From: an uncultured Pelagibacteraceae bacterium
GTDB taxonomy: Bacteria; Pseudomonadota; Alphaproteobacteria; Pelagibacterales; Pelagibacteraceae
NCBI GenBank assembly: GCA_902556505.1
Contig: CACDWM010000001.1
Coordinates: forward strand, 62,001 to 126,000
Reading direction: 5' to 3'
DNA: 64,000 bases
In this document: piece after piece, positions 1 through 8,370 of the stretch
Layout of the letters: each line of letters starts with the position of its first letter
Numbering within the stretch: the first letter of the stretch is position 1
Notes under the pieces: generated by a model
Told to the model about the DNA's origin: nothing
The model's input: only the letters and a program-made list of their open reading frames with translations
Databases searched by the model: none
Made by a program: the position numbers and the translations under genes

Positions 1-2
1 AA

Positions 3-263
3 CAAAAATTAAATGATCTAAACGATGATGAGCTTGAAGACACTTATTGGGAAATAGAAACAGGAGAATTTTTTTCAGGAGAGCAAATAATAGAATTAGA
101 AAAAAATTGCAGTGAATTAATTAAAGAGCTTAATTTTTCAAATAAAGATAAAAAAGAAGTTCAAAAAACTATTTTGAGTTTTTGTGAAAACTATGAAAAG
201 TTGTGTCAAAAAAAATACCCAGAAGCTCCACTTCCACTAGAAATATTAAAATCTGTAAATTAG
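3..263 (+). CDS. C-terminal part of an unrecognised protein (5' end outside window)
   Basis: This frame is open from the window edge to a TAG stop, giving 86 residues of the C-terminus. The fragment is acidic and helical-looking, begins near QKLNDLND, has a central charged region with YWEIETGEFF, and ends in PEAPLPLEILKSVN. I do not recognise the family. It has the codon use and AT-richness of the rest of the window, so it is probably a real gene. It is followed by a structured gene-free region and then by a convergent oxidoreductase gene. No function is proposed. Confidence 0.6.
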   Translation, partial: QKLNDLNDDELEDTYWEIETGEFFSGEQIIELEKNCSELIKELNFSNKDKKEVQKTILSFCENYEKLCQKKYPEAPLPLEILKSVN

Positions 264-265
264 TT

Positions 266-436
266 TTTAAAGGGTTCGCTCTTTAAGTGTATACCTAAAG
301 AGCTCCCTTGTATCGCCTCTTTGGCATTATAATTCCGAGAGGAATTTATTTTTCGTTATATTTTTGAAATATGAGCTGTTCAGCTAAGTATCAGGTGGTG
401 AAAGTAATAACATAAACCTCCTTCTATAAAAAAGGT
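266..436 (+). other. structured gene-free region, possible small RNA or complex 3' end
   Basis: This part of the longest intergenic gap (264-547, 284 bases) carries a run of inverted repeats. A composite hairpin pairs AAGGG (270-274) with CCCTT (305-309) and CTCTTTA (279-285) with TAAAGAG (296-302). AATTCC/GGAATT (331-346) closes a GAGA tetraloop. AGCTG/CAGCT pair at 374-385, and a weak ACCT/AGGT pair lies at 416-436. The density of hairpins in a genome with tiny spacers suggests a transcribed RNA, but I could not match it to 6S, SRP, tmRNA or a known riboswitch. The rest of the gap (437-547) is plain AT-rich sequence apart from a 12-base palindrome at 527-538. Confidence 0.3.
331..353 (+). 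terminator. terminator-like hairpin after the partial gene
   Basis: A perfect 6-bp stem AATTCC/GGAATT encloses a GAGA (GNRA-type) tetraloop and is followed by TATTTTT. It sits 68 bases after the stop of the partial plus-strand gene. The stem is AT-rich, so efficiency is uncertain; it may instead be one hairpin of a larger RNA. Confidence 0.4.
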
Positions 437-547
437 AATTATAATTTAAACAATTTCAATTAATTTATTTTAGTTTTGTGCAAATATATTTATTGAATAC
501 AACCTAGTGCTTTAGTAGATTCCCGCTAACTTAAGTTACTTCCAAAA

Positions 548-1405
548 TTATTTTTTATTTATTAATTCACTAATAAAATTTTCACCGTAACCGTCATCAA
601 CAGCTTTTTGAAAATAATTTTTATTTACTTCAGCAACTTTTTCAGCTTCAGGAAAATCTTTTAACAAGTCTTGAATATAAGTTAAATCCTTTACAGAATT
701 ACTTGCCGTAAATTTAAATCCAGTAAAATCACCTTTTAACAGATTGTCAAAAACTCTATTGAGTGCTACAGAATTTCCAGAACCAAGTTTTGCAACGTCA
801 AATACTTTTTTTAAATCTAAATCCATTTCTGTAGCACTTTTAGCCAAATGATTAACTAATGCAGCATTTCCAAGGGATAAAAAATTATTTAAAAGCTTAG
901 ATTTTGCACCCATACCAACAGGTCCAAAATGAAAATATTCTTTACAGAAAAAATTAAAGTATGGCTCAGCCATTTTAAAATTTTCATCTGATGCTCCAAC
1001 AATACCCCCTAGTATACCTTGCTCAGCTTGAACGGGTCCTCCCATTACAGGACATTCAACATAATTAATTTTTTTTGCTTTGAATATTTCCTCTGTTTCC
1101 ATTGAGCCAGTTTTGTTGTGAGTAGTGATATCAATAATTAAAGTTTTACTATCTAAAATATCAGATATTTTTTCAGAAATTAATTTTGCTATAGGAGTGT
1201 TGGTAACACACATAAACATTGCATCTAAATTTTTACTAGAAAAATCTTCAAAAGATTTTACTTCTTCAGCTCCATCGCTAACAATTTTCTCAATTGGTTT
1301 TCTATTTTTATTAGCAATTACAAAGAGTTTATTTTTGTGTTTTAAAATATTTTTAGCTATTCCATAGCCCATATATCCAACACCAATAAAACCTATATTT
1401 TTCAT
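548..1405 (-). CDS. NAD(P)-dependent oxidoreductase, 3-hydroxyisobutyrate dehydrogenase family
   Basis: This 285-residue protein has the usual length for beta-hydroxyacid dehydrogenases, cytosolic enzymes that oxidise or reduce small 3-hydroxy acids. The N-terminal Rossmann motif GVGYMG is near residues 8-13. A GGPVQAEQG stretch near residue 122 matches the substrate-binding DAPVSGG signature, but with a GGP variant. The family's catalytic lysine region appears as GAKSKLLNN near residue 167. The gene follows an EamA transporter and a UxaA-type dehydratase on the same strand, so it probably acts on a sugar-acid-derived semialdehyde or hydroxyacid. A second, divergent relative lies at 9684-10553. 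The exact substrate cannot be read from sequence. Confidence 0.85.
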   Translation of the reverse strand: MKNIGFIGVGYMGYGIAKNILKHKNKLFVIANKNRKPIEKIVSDGAEEVKSFEDFSSKNLDAMFMCVTNTPIAKLISEKISDILDSKTLIIDITTHNKTGSMETEEIFKAKKINYVECPVMGGPVQAEQGILGGIVGASDENFKMAEPYFNFFCKEYFHFGPVGMGAKSKLLNNFLSLGNAALVNHLAKSATEMDLDLKKVFDVAKLGSGNSVALNRVFDNLLKGDFTGFKFTASNSVKDLTYIQDLLKDFPEAEKVAEVNKNYFQKAVDDGYGENFISELINKK

Positions 1406-1419
1406 TTAAACCTCACTAT

Positions 1420-2283
1420 TTAACTTTTTTTACCTTCTGTTCTTATGAACATAATACCAAAAACAATAATTCCTATCACCCCAACAATTTTATTATAATC
1501 AAACGGTACGCCGAAAATTAAGAAATTAATAATTGTAGACCAAACTAATTGAGAATATTGAAAATTAGTTACAAATGACAAGTTAGAAAGTTGTATTGCA
1601 TATATAATTAAAGAATGACTTACAAAACCTGCCACACCTAGAATTACCAAATAAAGCCAAAAGATATTCTTCTCTAATGGTACCCAATTAAAAAATATAA
1701 AAATACTAAAAATTATTGCACCTAAAATTGAAGTATAAAATATAGCAGCAAATGGATCGTTATCGCCTGATACAACTTTGGTAAAAAATTGATAAAGAGC
1801 CCAACAAATTGGAGGAACAATAGGGAATATTAAATCTAAACTAAATATTCTCATACTTGGACCTAGCGAATAAACAATCGAGCCAAAGCTTAATAACATT
1901 AAAAGTATACCCTTGGTACTTAATATATCTTTTAAAAAGTATGCTGAAAGTAACGAGACGATCAAAGGAGCTGTAAAGAAAACAACATAAATATCTACCA
2001 AGTCAAATTTCTGTAAAGAATAAAACATAAACGAGGTAGCAGTGACCATTAATATTGATCTAATTATTTGGACTTTAAAATTTTTTTTTAAATTTACTTT
2101 TGGCTTAAAAATTAAAAAAAATATAATTAAAGATACCAAGTGAAAAAAAAATCTCCCCCAAATTGCTTGAGTAACTGGCATAACTGTTCCAAGATATTTT
2201 GCAGTAGAGTCCATACAAACAAACATAAAAAAACCACCAGCAGCTAATAAAATTACGTTAATTAAGGATGTTTGTTGAGGCAC
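1420..2283 (-). CDS. EamA/DMT-family membrane transporter
   Basis: This 287-residue, very hydrophobic protein has about ten predicted membrane helices in two repeated halves, the layout of the drug/metabolite transporter (EamA, RhaT-like) superfamily. The first half ends near a short loop before FPIVPPICWALYQFF. It uses a GTG start with no clear ribosome binding site and lies 12 bases after the stop of the UxaA-type dehydratase gene, so it is probably translated from the same transcript. Members import or export small metabolites in the cytoplasmic membrane. Given its neighbours a sugar acid or related carboxylate is possible, but that is inference only. Confidence 0.85.
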   Translation of the reverse strand: MPQQTSLINVILLAAGGFFMFVCMDSTAKYLGTVMPVTQAIWGRFFFHLVSLIIFFLIFKPKVNLKKNFKVQIIRSILMVTATSFMFYSLQKFDLVDIYVVFFTAPLIVSLLSAYFLKDILSTKGILLMLLSFGSIVYSLGPSMRIFSLDLIFPIVPPICWALYQFFTKVVSGDNDPFAAIFYTSILGAIIFSIFIFFNWVPLEKNIFWLYLVILGVAGFVSHSLIIYAIQLSNLSFVTNFQYSQLVWSTIINFLIFGVPFDYNKIVGVIGIIVFGIMFIRTEGKKS

Positions 2284-2295
2284 AGGAAAAATAAA

Positions 2296-3801
2296 TTACA
2301 TTACAACGCCAACTTGCCAAGGATTAAACTCCTCGTCACCGTAGCCGTTGATTTCACTTTTTGATTTATTCCCTGAAGCAGTATTTACAACTAATTCAAA
2401 TATTTTTTGACCAACTTCTTCAACTTTTTCTTTTCCTTCAGCAATTGTCCCACAATTAATATCCATGTCTTCAGACATTCTTTCAAACATTGCTGAGTTC
2501 GTAGAAAGTTTTAAACTTGGAACTGGCTTGCAACCAAAGCAAGATCCACGTCCTGTTGTAAAGCAAATAACATTAGCACCTGATGCAACTTGACCAGTTA
2601 CAGATACAGGATCATAACCAGGAGAGTCCATAAAATTAAAACCTTTATTTTTTAAAGGTTCAGCATAATGCAAAACATCTTGAAGTATTGAATTTCCTCC
2701 TTTTGCAACAGCGCCTAAGGATTTTTCTAATATGGTTGTAAGGCCGCCTTTTTTATTTCCTGGCGCAGGATTGTTGTCCATAGAACTATTATTAATTGAA
2801 GTATAATGTTTCCACCATTCAATTCTTTTAATAAGTTTATCAGCAGTCTCTTGTGAGCTTGCTCTATTAATTAATAAATGTTCAGCTCCATAAATTTCTG
2901 GAGTTTCGGATAAAATTGAACTTCCACCTTTTTTTACCAAGAGATCTGCTGCAACTCCTAGTGCAGGATTTGCAGTTATTCCTGAATATCCATCTGAACC
3001 ACCACATTGAAGAGCTAAAGTTAGATGACTTACTGGTTGTGAAGTTCTTTGAACATTATTAGCTTCTGAAAGCAAATTTTTAATTTGAGATAACACTTTT
3101 TCGACTATTTTTTTAGTTCCACCTTCATCTTGGATTGTTAGAAAATGAATTCGGTTGTGTTTTTTTAATGATTCATCAAACAAACTGACTTGAGCACATT
3201 CGCATCCTAAACCTATAACAAAGACATGAGAAAAATTGGGATGATTTTTAAACCCATCTATAGTTCTTTGAAAAATTTGCATTCCTTCACTTTCTGTATT
3301 CATTCCACAACCTGTGGAGTGAGTGATAGGTACTATGCCATCAATGTTTGGATAATCTTTTAAAATGTCAGAATATTTAATCCTCTCAACGATCATTTTT
3401 GTGACAGTTGCTGAGCAATTTACAGTACTTACAATTCCAATATAATTTCTAGTAGCAACCTGTCCATTATCTCTTAAAATTCCATTAAAGAAGGTATCTG
3501 CTTTTTCATCTATAATATGTTTTTTATCTGTGACTTTAAAATCTCTTTTAAATTCTCTGAATTCTAAATTATGAGAATGAACATGTTGTCCTGGTTTAAT
3601 ATCATCTAAAGCAAATCCAATAATTTGATCATATTTTATGATTGGATCGCCTTTTTTAATAGTTTTTAAACAAACTTTGTGTCCAAAAGGGATTGGATCG
3701 ATAGTACTTATCTCATGACCTTCAATTTTAGTTTTTTCTGGAATAATAAATTGGCTAACGCCCACATTGTCATTCTTGTTTAAAACTATTAGATTATTCA
3801 T
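2296..3801 (-). CDS. UxaA-family hydro-lyase (altronate/galactarate dehydratase type)
   Basis: This roughly 500-residue protein has the N-terminal SAF-like domain and the long C-terminal domain of altronate and galactarate dehydratases, which remove water from sugar acids to give 2-keto-3-deoxy acids. Family signatures include THSTGCGMN, GLGCECAQ, LQCGGSDGYSGITANPALG and GRGSCFGCKPVPS. These contain the cysteines expected to hold the metal or Fe-S site. I place the start at the ATG at 3801 (MNNLIVLN), where similarity to the SAF domain begins; an upstream in-frame ATG at 3837 would leave only 10 bases to the divergent gene. It heads an apparent operon with the EamA transporter and the HIBADH-type oxidoreductase. 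Related (R)-sulfolactate lyase subunits split these two domains, which is not the case here. Confidence 0.85.
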   Translation of the reverse strand: MNNLIVLNKNDNVGVSQFIIPEKTKIEGHEISTIDPIPFGHKVCLKTIKKGDPIIKYDQIIGFALDDIKPGQHVHSHNLEFREFKRDFKVTDKKHIIDEKADTFFNGILRDNGQVATRNYIGIVSTVNCSATVTKMIVERIKYSDILKDYPNIDGIVPITHSTGCGMNTESEGMQIFQRTIDGFKNHPNFSHVFVIGLGCECAQVSLFDESLKKHNRIHFLTIQDEGGTKKIVEKVLSQIKNLLSEANNVQRTSQPVSHLTLALQCGGSDGYSGITANPALGVAADLLVKKGGSSILSETPEIYGAEHLLINRASSQETADKLIKRIEWWKHYTSINNSSMDNNPAPGNKKGGLTTILEKSLGAVAKGGNSILQDVLHYAEPLKNKGFNFMDSPGYDPVSVTGQVASGANVICFTTGRGSCFGCKPVPSLKLSTNSAMFERMSEDMDINCGTIAEGKEKVEEVGQKIFELVVNTASGNKSKSEINGYGDEEFNPWQVGVVM

Positions 3802-3847
3802 AAATTTATTATATAACCAATAACTTAAACAAACCATTATATTTATT

Positions 3848-5632
3848 ATGCCTAAAAAAAGAAAAAAGATTTTCCGAAGTCAACAATGGTTCAATAATCC
3901 AAAAAACCCTGACATGACGGCTTTATACCTAGAAAGGTATTTAAATTATGGTCTTACAAGAAAAGAACTACAATCTGGAAATCCAATTATAGGAATAGCA
4001 CAATCCGGCAGTGATCTTTCTCCATGCAACAGGCATTTTATGTCTTTAAGCAAAAGAATTAAAGATGGAATTAGAAGAGCAGGCGGTATTCCAATGGAAT
4101 TTCCTACTCATCCAATTCAAGAAACTGGAAAAAGACCAACAGCAATGTTGGATAGAAATCTTTCTTATTTGTCACTAGTAGAAGTTTTATATGGGTACCC
4201 AATTGATGGAGTTATCCTAACAACAGGATGTGATAAAACTACTCCAGCAGCTTTAATGGCAGCTGCAACAGTAAATATTCCTGCAATAGTTTTATCAGGT
4301 GGTCCAATGTTGGATGGAGTTTACAAAGGAAAATTAGCTGGTTCGGGAATGATAGTTTGGGAAGCAAGAAAAATGTTAGCCAAAGGAGAAATTAAATACG
4401 AAGAATTTATGGATATGGTTGCATCGTCTGCCCCAAGTGCTGGACATTGTAATACAATGGGAACAGCTTCTTCAATGAACTCTGTTGCTGAAGCGTTAGG
4501 TATGTCTTTACCAGGGGGCGCTGTTATTCCAGCTCCTTATAGAGAAAGAGAACAAATTTCTTACGAAACAGGAAAAAGAATCGTTGGAATGGTTTATGAG
4601 GATTTAACCCCATCAAAAATTATGACACGTAAAGCTTTTGAAAATGCAGTAGTTGTTGCAAGTGCTATTGGTGGATCTAGTAATTGCACAGCTCATCTAA
4701 GTGCTATTGCAAAACATATGGGAATTAAATTTGATCTCTCTGATTGGCAAAAACTTGGGCATAACATTCCTTTATTAGTAAATTGCCAACCTGCAGGAGA
4801 ATACTTAATGGAAAGTTTTCACAGAGCTGGAGCAATACCTGCTGTAATGAAGGAGTTAATTAAAAACAAAAAAATTCATACAAACATTAAGACTGTTACA
4901 GGAAAAACTGTAAAAGAGAATTTAAGAAAGAAAGTTGATGTAGATAACAAAGTAATTAAAACATTTAAGAATGCACTGACTGAAAAAGCTGGTTTTTTAG
5001 TTATGAAAAGCAACTTTTTCTCATCTGCAATCATGAAAACATCTGTAATCAGTAAAGAATTTAGAGATCAATATTTATCAAACCCTAAACACCCAAATGT
5101 TTTTGAATGTAAAGCTATAGTTTTTGATGGTCCTGAGGATTATCATAAAAGACTTAATGATAAGAAGTTAAAAATAGATGAAAACTCTTTATTAATTATT
5201 AGAGGTTGCGGACCTGTTGGTTATCCTGGATCAGCAGAAGTAGTTAACATGCAACCACCAGATAGATTATTAAAAAAAGGAATAAGACATCTACCAACTT
5301 TGGGTGATGGGAGACAAAGTGGAACATCAGAAAGTCCATCAATTTTACATGTTTCACCAGAATCAGCAGTAGGTGGAGATCTAGGAATTGTTAAAACTTA
5401 CGATAAAATAAAAATAGACTTAAATAAAAGAAGAGTTGATTTATTGATTTCTCAAGCTGAGTTTAAAAAACGAAGAAAAAATAAAAAAGTATTTAAACCA
5501 AATAATCAAACTCCTTGGCAGGAAATATTTAGAAATACTGTTGGTCAATTGGATGATGGTGCATGCATTAATTCTCGAGGCAAATATTTAGACGTATCAC
5601 ATACCAAAGGTTTACCAAGAGATTCTCACTAA
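3848..5632 (+). CDS. IlvD/Edd-family sugar-acid dehydratase (L-arabinonate dehydratase-like)
   Basis: This 594-residue cytosolic enzyme belongs to the [2Fe-2S]-dependent IlvD/Edd dehydratases. The three cluster cysteines are visible: C60 (SDLSPCN), C128 (TTGCDKTTPA) and C201 (AGHCNTMGTA). That spacing matches characterised L-arabinonate dehydratase. RGCGPVGYPGSAEV and DGRQSGTSESPSILHVSPES are also present. Its length, nearer 590 than the 560 of true IlvD, and the sugar-acid neighbours favour an arabinonate/fuconate/xylonate-type substrate over branched-chain amino acid synthesis. It is divergent from the UxaA-type gene and followed after one base by a 2-hydroxyacid dehydrogenase, which suggests one operon. 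Confidence 0.88.
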   Translation: MPKKRKKIFRSQQWFNNPKNPDMTALYLERYLNYGLTRKELQSGNPIIGIAQSGSDLSPCNRHFMSLSKRIKDGIRRAGGIPMEFPTHPIQETGKRPTAMLDRNLSYLSLVEVLYGYPIDGVILTTGCDKTTPAALMAAATVNIPAIVLSGGPMLDGVYKGKLAGSGMIVWEARKMLAKGEIKYEEFMDMVASSAPSAGHCNTMGTASSMNSVAEALGMSLPGGAVIPAPYREREQISYETGKRIVGMVYEDLTPSKIMTRKAFENAVVVASAIGGSSNCTAHLSAIAKHMGIKFDLSDWQKLGHNIPLLVNCQPAGEYLMESFHRAGAIPAVMKELIKNKKIHTNIKTVTGKTVKENLRKKVDVDNKVIKTFKNALTEKAGFLVMKSNFFSSAIMKTSVISKEFRDQYLSNPKHPNVFECKAIVFDGPEDYHKRLNDKKLKIDENSLLIIRGCGPVGYPGSAEVVNMQPPDRLLKKGIRHLPTLGDGRQSGTSESPSILHVSPESAVGGDLGIVKTYDKIKIDLNKRRVDLLISQAEFKKRRKNKKVFKPNNQTPWQEIFRNTVGQLDDGACINSRGKYLDVSHTKGLPRDSH

Positions 5633-5633
5633 T

Positions 5634-6602
5634 ATGAAGCCAAAAATATTAGTTTCTAGAAAAATATCAGATTTAGCAGAGGAAAAACTTGAAAAAGAAT
5701 TTGAAGTAACACTTAATCCAAAAGACGAACCCATTCCAGAAAGCGAATTAATAAAATTGGTTAATGATTATGATGGAATGATTTCAACGGGTTTTGATAA
5801 AATCAGTGAAAATTTTTTTAATAATTTAAATGGAAAATTAAAAATTATAGCTCAAGTTGGCGTTGGTTATGATAATATTTCAATTAAATCTGCTGAAGAA
5901 AAAAAAATTAAAGTAACAAATACTCCAAATGTATTAAATGAAGCGGTAGCTGAAACTACAATACTTTTAATTTTGGCCGCATCTAGAAGAATTGGTGAAG
6001 CATATAATTTAGTCAAATCAGACAATTGGAAAAATCAAAAACCAGATTTAACTAAATTTATGATTGGAAATTCTGTTACAGGCAAAACTTTAGGTATCAT
6101 TGGTATGGGTCGTATTGGAAGAATGGCTGCAAAATCTGCTAAGGCATTTGGTATGAAGATAATTTATTACAACAGAAACGAGCTTTCTGATGATCTAGAA
6201 GATGGTGCAAAATATTACTCTAATTTAAAGACAATGTTACCAGAATGTGATTTTTTAAGTATTCACACACCTGCAACAGCTGAGACCAAACATATTCTTA
6301 ATTCTTCAACAATAAGTTTTTTACCAAAACATGCTGTAGTTATAAATACTTCAAGAGGATCAACAATTGATGATGATGCTTTGATAGACGCATTAGAAAA
6401 TAAAAAAATTTATGCAGCAGGTTTAGATGTTTTCAACAACGAACCAAATTTAGATAAAAGATACTTAAAACTAGATAACTGTTTTGTTTTACCGCACATT
6501 GGGAGTGCAACACATGAAACCAGACTAGCTATGAGCATGATGGCTGTCGACAATATCTATTGTTTTTTCAATAAAAAACCACTTATTTCAGAAGTAGTTT
6601 AG
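5634..6602 (+). CDS. D-2-hydroxyacid dehydrogenase (glyoxylate/hydroxypyruvate reductase-like)
   Basis: This 322-residue NAD(P)-dependent enzyme has the two-domain fold of the D-isomer-specific 2-hydroxyacid dehydrogenases. The nucleotide-binding motif GMGRIG is near residue 156. The catalytic triad is present: Arg in NTSRGSTIDD, Glu in FNNEPNLD and His in LPHIGSATHETR. It probably interconverts a 2-keto acid and a D-2-hydroxy acid such as glyoxylate/glycolate or hydroxypyruvate/glycerate. The start lies one base after the stop of the IlvD/Edd gene. Substrate choice is not readable, but a role in sugar-acid breakdown fits the neighbours. Confidence 0.87.
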   Translation: MKPKILVSRKISDLAEEKLEKEFEVTLNPKDEPIPESELIKLVNDYDGMISTGFDKISENFFNNLNGKLKIIAQVGVGYDNISIKSAEEKKIKVTNTPNVLNEAVAETTILLILAASRRIGEAYNLVKSDNWKNQKPDLTKFMIGNSVTGKTLGIIGMGRIGRMAAKSAKAFGMKIIYYNRNELSDDLEDGAKYYSNLKTMLPECDFLSIHTPATAETKHILNSSTISFLPKHAVVINTSRGSTIDDDALIDALENKKIYAAGLDVFNNEPNLDKRYLKLDNCFVLPHIGSATHETRLAMSMMAVDNIYCFFNKKPLISEVV

Positions 6603-6603
6603 A

Positions 6604-6618
6604 ACAACTATAAGTTGT
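6604..6618 (+). terminator. short hairpin after the hydroxyacid dehydrogenase gene
   Basis: ACAACT and AGTTGT form a 6-bp stem around ATA immediately after the TAG stop. There is no U-run after it, so it may be an RNA-stabilising or weak terminating element rather than a full intrinsic terminator. Confidence 0.3.
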
Positions 6619-6726
6619 CTGTTCAATGAATATATATAATTTCTATATATAAAAGTTAAACGAAATTATTGATCTCAAAAATCATTTATGGTTAACTTTC
6701 AAAAAAACATAAACGAGAGGAAGATA

Positions 6727-7743
6727 ATGTTTAAACTTATATCTAAAACTATAGCAGCTGTAGCTATTGTTTCAGTTGCTTTATTTGGCTCTGCAAATGC
6801 AAAGACTTTAAAAATTGAAACACACTTTACAGCTAGTTCACCAAATGGTGAAGTTGCTGCTCAATTCGCTAAAAATGTAGAGAAGTTTTCTGGCGGAAGC
6901 TTAAAAGTAGAAATGTTCTACTCATCATCAGTAACAGGTAAATCTGCTGAGGTGTTTAACTCTGCACAAACTGGAATTATCGATTGTGATATGACTGGTG
7001 CTGGTTACCAAACTGGTAAAAATGCAGCGTTCCAATTCGCAGGTGATGTAATGGGTGGATACGATAACCCATATCAACAATATGAATTCTTGAATTTCCC
7101 AGGAGCTCAAGAAGCTGTTGATGCACTTTACAACAAATATGGAATGACTTTAATTGGTTGGTGGATACCAGGACATGAGTCTTTAATATCTAGCAGACCA
7201 ATTCCAGATGTTGCTTCATTGAAAGACTTTAAATTTAGATCACCTCCAGGAATGGAAAGTATGATTTTTACAGCATTAGGTGCTAAGCCAATCGTAATGG
7301 ACTTTGGTGAAGTTCCAACTGCTTTACAAACTGGTCTAATCGATGGTGCTGACTATTCATCTTTAGCTACTAACTATGCAGGTGGACACTATGAGCAAAA
7401 CAAATATGCTACATACCCAGGTTTCCACTCTATGCCAGCTGACCACTTAGCTTGTAATACAAAAGTATGGAAGAAGTTAAAGGCGCACGAGCAAGGTGCT
7501 ATGTTAGCAGCAATAGAAATTGCTGGAAGAACTATCACTAGCTTAGTTGAGAGAAAAAACGCAGAAGCTGTTAAAGCTTTAAACGAAATGGGCGTTACTC
7601 TTCACGACTGGTCTAGAGAAGACAGACTTAAATTCAGACAAGCTGCACTTGCTGCTTGGGAAGAATGGAAGACTAAGTCTCCAGAAGCTGCGGCACTTAT
7701 TGAGATACACAAAGCTTATATGAAAGCTAACGGTATCATGTAA
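6727..7743 (+). CDS. dctP: TRAP transporter substrate-binding protein, DctP family
   Basis: This 338-residue periplasmic receptor begins with a typical signal peptide (hydrophobic AAVAIVSVALFG, cleavage after SANA). I start it at the ATG at 6727 because AGAGGA lies just upstream and the signal peptide follows directly; the in-frame ATG at 6688 would put 13 polar residues before it. Family landmarks are the Arg in FRSPPGMES, which in DctP-type proteins salt-bridges the ligand carboxylate, and GEVPTALQTGLIDGAD. A carboxylic acid ligand, plausibly a sugar acid, follows from that Arg and the flanking dehydratase genes. A hairpin separates it from the permease genes. Confidence 0.93.
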   Translation: MFKLISKTIAAVAIVSVALFGSANAKTLKIETHFTASSPNGEVAAQFAKNVEKFSGGSLKVEMFYSSSVTGKSAEVFNSAQTGIIDCDMTGAGYQTGKNAAFQFAGDVMGGYDNPYQQYEFLNFPGAQEAVDALYNKYGMTLIGWWIPGHESLISSRPIPDVASLKDFKFRSPPGMESMIFTALGAKPIVMDFGEVPTALQTGLIDGADYSSLATNYAGGHYEQNKYATYPGFHSMPADHLACNTKVWKKLKAHEQGAMLAAIEIAGRTITSLVERKNAEAVKALNEMGVTLHDWSREDRLKFRQAALAAWEEWKTKSPEAAALIEIHKAYMKANGIM

Positions 7744-7752
7744 TAAAAAATT

Positions 7753-7780
7753 TTTGAAGGGCCTGCAAGGGCCCTTCGAA
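7753..7780 (+). terminator. strong hairpin between dctP and dctQ
   Basis: GAAGGGCC (7756-7763) pairs with GGCCCTTC (7770-7777) around a TGCAAG loop, and flanking U:A and G:U pairs extend the stem outward. The following sequence is only moderately U-rich (GAATTATTTAAATTTTTA). It probably terminates or protects most transcripts after dctP so that binding protein exceeds permease. GC-rich stems are rare in this AT-rich DNA. Confidence 0.75.
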
Positions 7781-7799
7781 TTATTTAAATTTTTACTCA

Positions 7800-8369
7800 A
7801 TGATCGATAAAGAATTACAAGAACAAAATGAAAAAGTCGCGAGTAAAGATGATTTTCCAATAAATTGGATTGATAGAGTTTCCTTATTTTTAAGTCACAC
7901 AATTAAATATTTAATTCCTGTAATTGTAATTGTGATGATGTATGAAATTTTTATGAGATATGTATTGTTTAAACCAACTTTGTGGGCAAACGAACTGTGT
8001 TTATGGCTTGCTGGTGTTTGTTATTTAGTTGGCGGTATATATGCAACAAGATTAAGAAGCCATATTAGAATAGTATTATTGTATGATTGGGTTAGTAGAC
8101 CAACACAGAGAATTTTCGACCTAATTAGTACTTTAATTATTGTTCTTTTTGCAGCAGCTGTAATTTATGGGGGTATGGAAGATGCATACAGGTCATTTAT
8201 AAATTGGGAGAGATTTGCAACTTATTGGGATCCACCAATTCCTGCTACTATGAAGCCACTTACACTTCTATGTGTTTTTCTTATCGCTGTTCAATCTGTA
8301 AATAATTTGATTATTGATTGGAGAAATCCTAAGGAAAAACAATACGACCCTTCTAAAGAATTAAAATAA
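7800..8369 (+). CDS. dctQ: TRAP transporter small permease, DctQ family
   Basis: This 189-residue protein has four predicted membrane helices (about residues 35-53, 64-80, 103-122 and 150-168). It carries the DctQ hallmark RYVLFKPTLWANEL between the first two helices. With DctP and DctM it forms a sodium-driven tripartite importer in the cytoplasmic membrane. The gene follows the dctP hairpin and is separated from dctM by one base. The N-terminal 25 residues are polar and cytoplasmic. Confidence 0.92.
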   Translation: MIDKELQEQNEKVASKDDFPINWIDRVSLFLSHTIKYLIPVIVIVMMYEIFMRYVLFKPTLWANELCLWLAGVCYLVGGIYATRLRSHIRIVLLYDWVSRPTQRIFDLISTLIIVLFAAAVIYGGMEDAYRSFINWERFATYWDPPIPATMKPLTLLCVFLIAVQSVNNLIIDWRNPKEKQYDPSKELK

Positions 8370-8370
8370 T

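Noticed and set aside
266-436. 6S RNA or SRP RNA
   Set aside because: There is no SRP GGAA/AGCA core and no convincing long closing stem with a central bubble, so only a generic structured region is reported.
6688-6726. Longer start for the DctP protein
   Set aside because: The AGAGGA site and signal peptide both point to the ATG at 6727.
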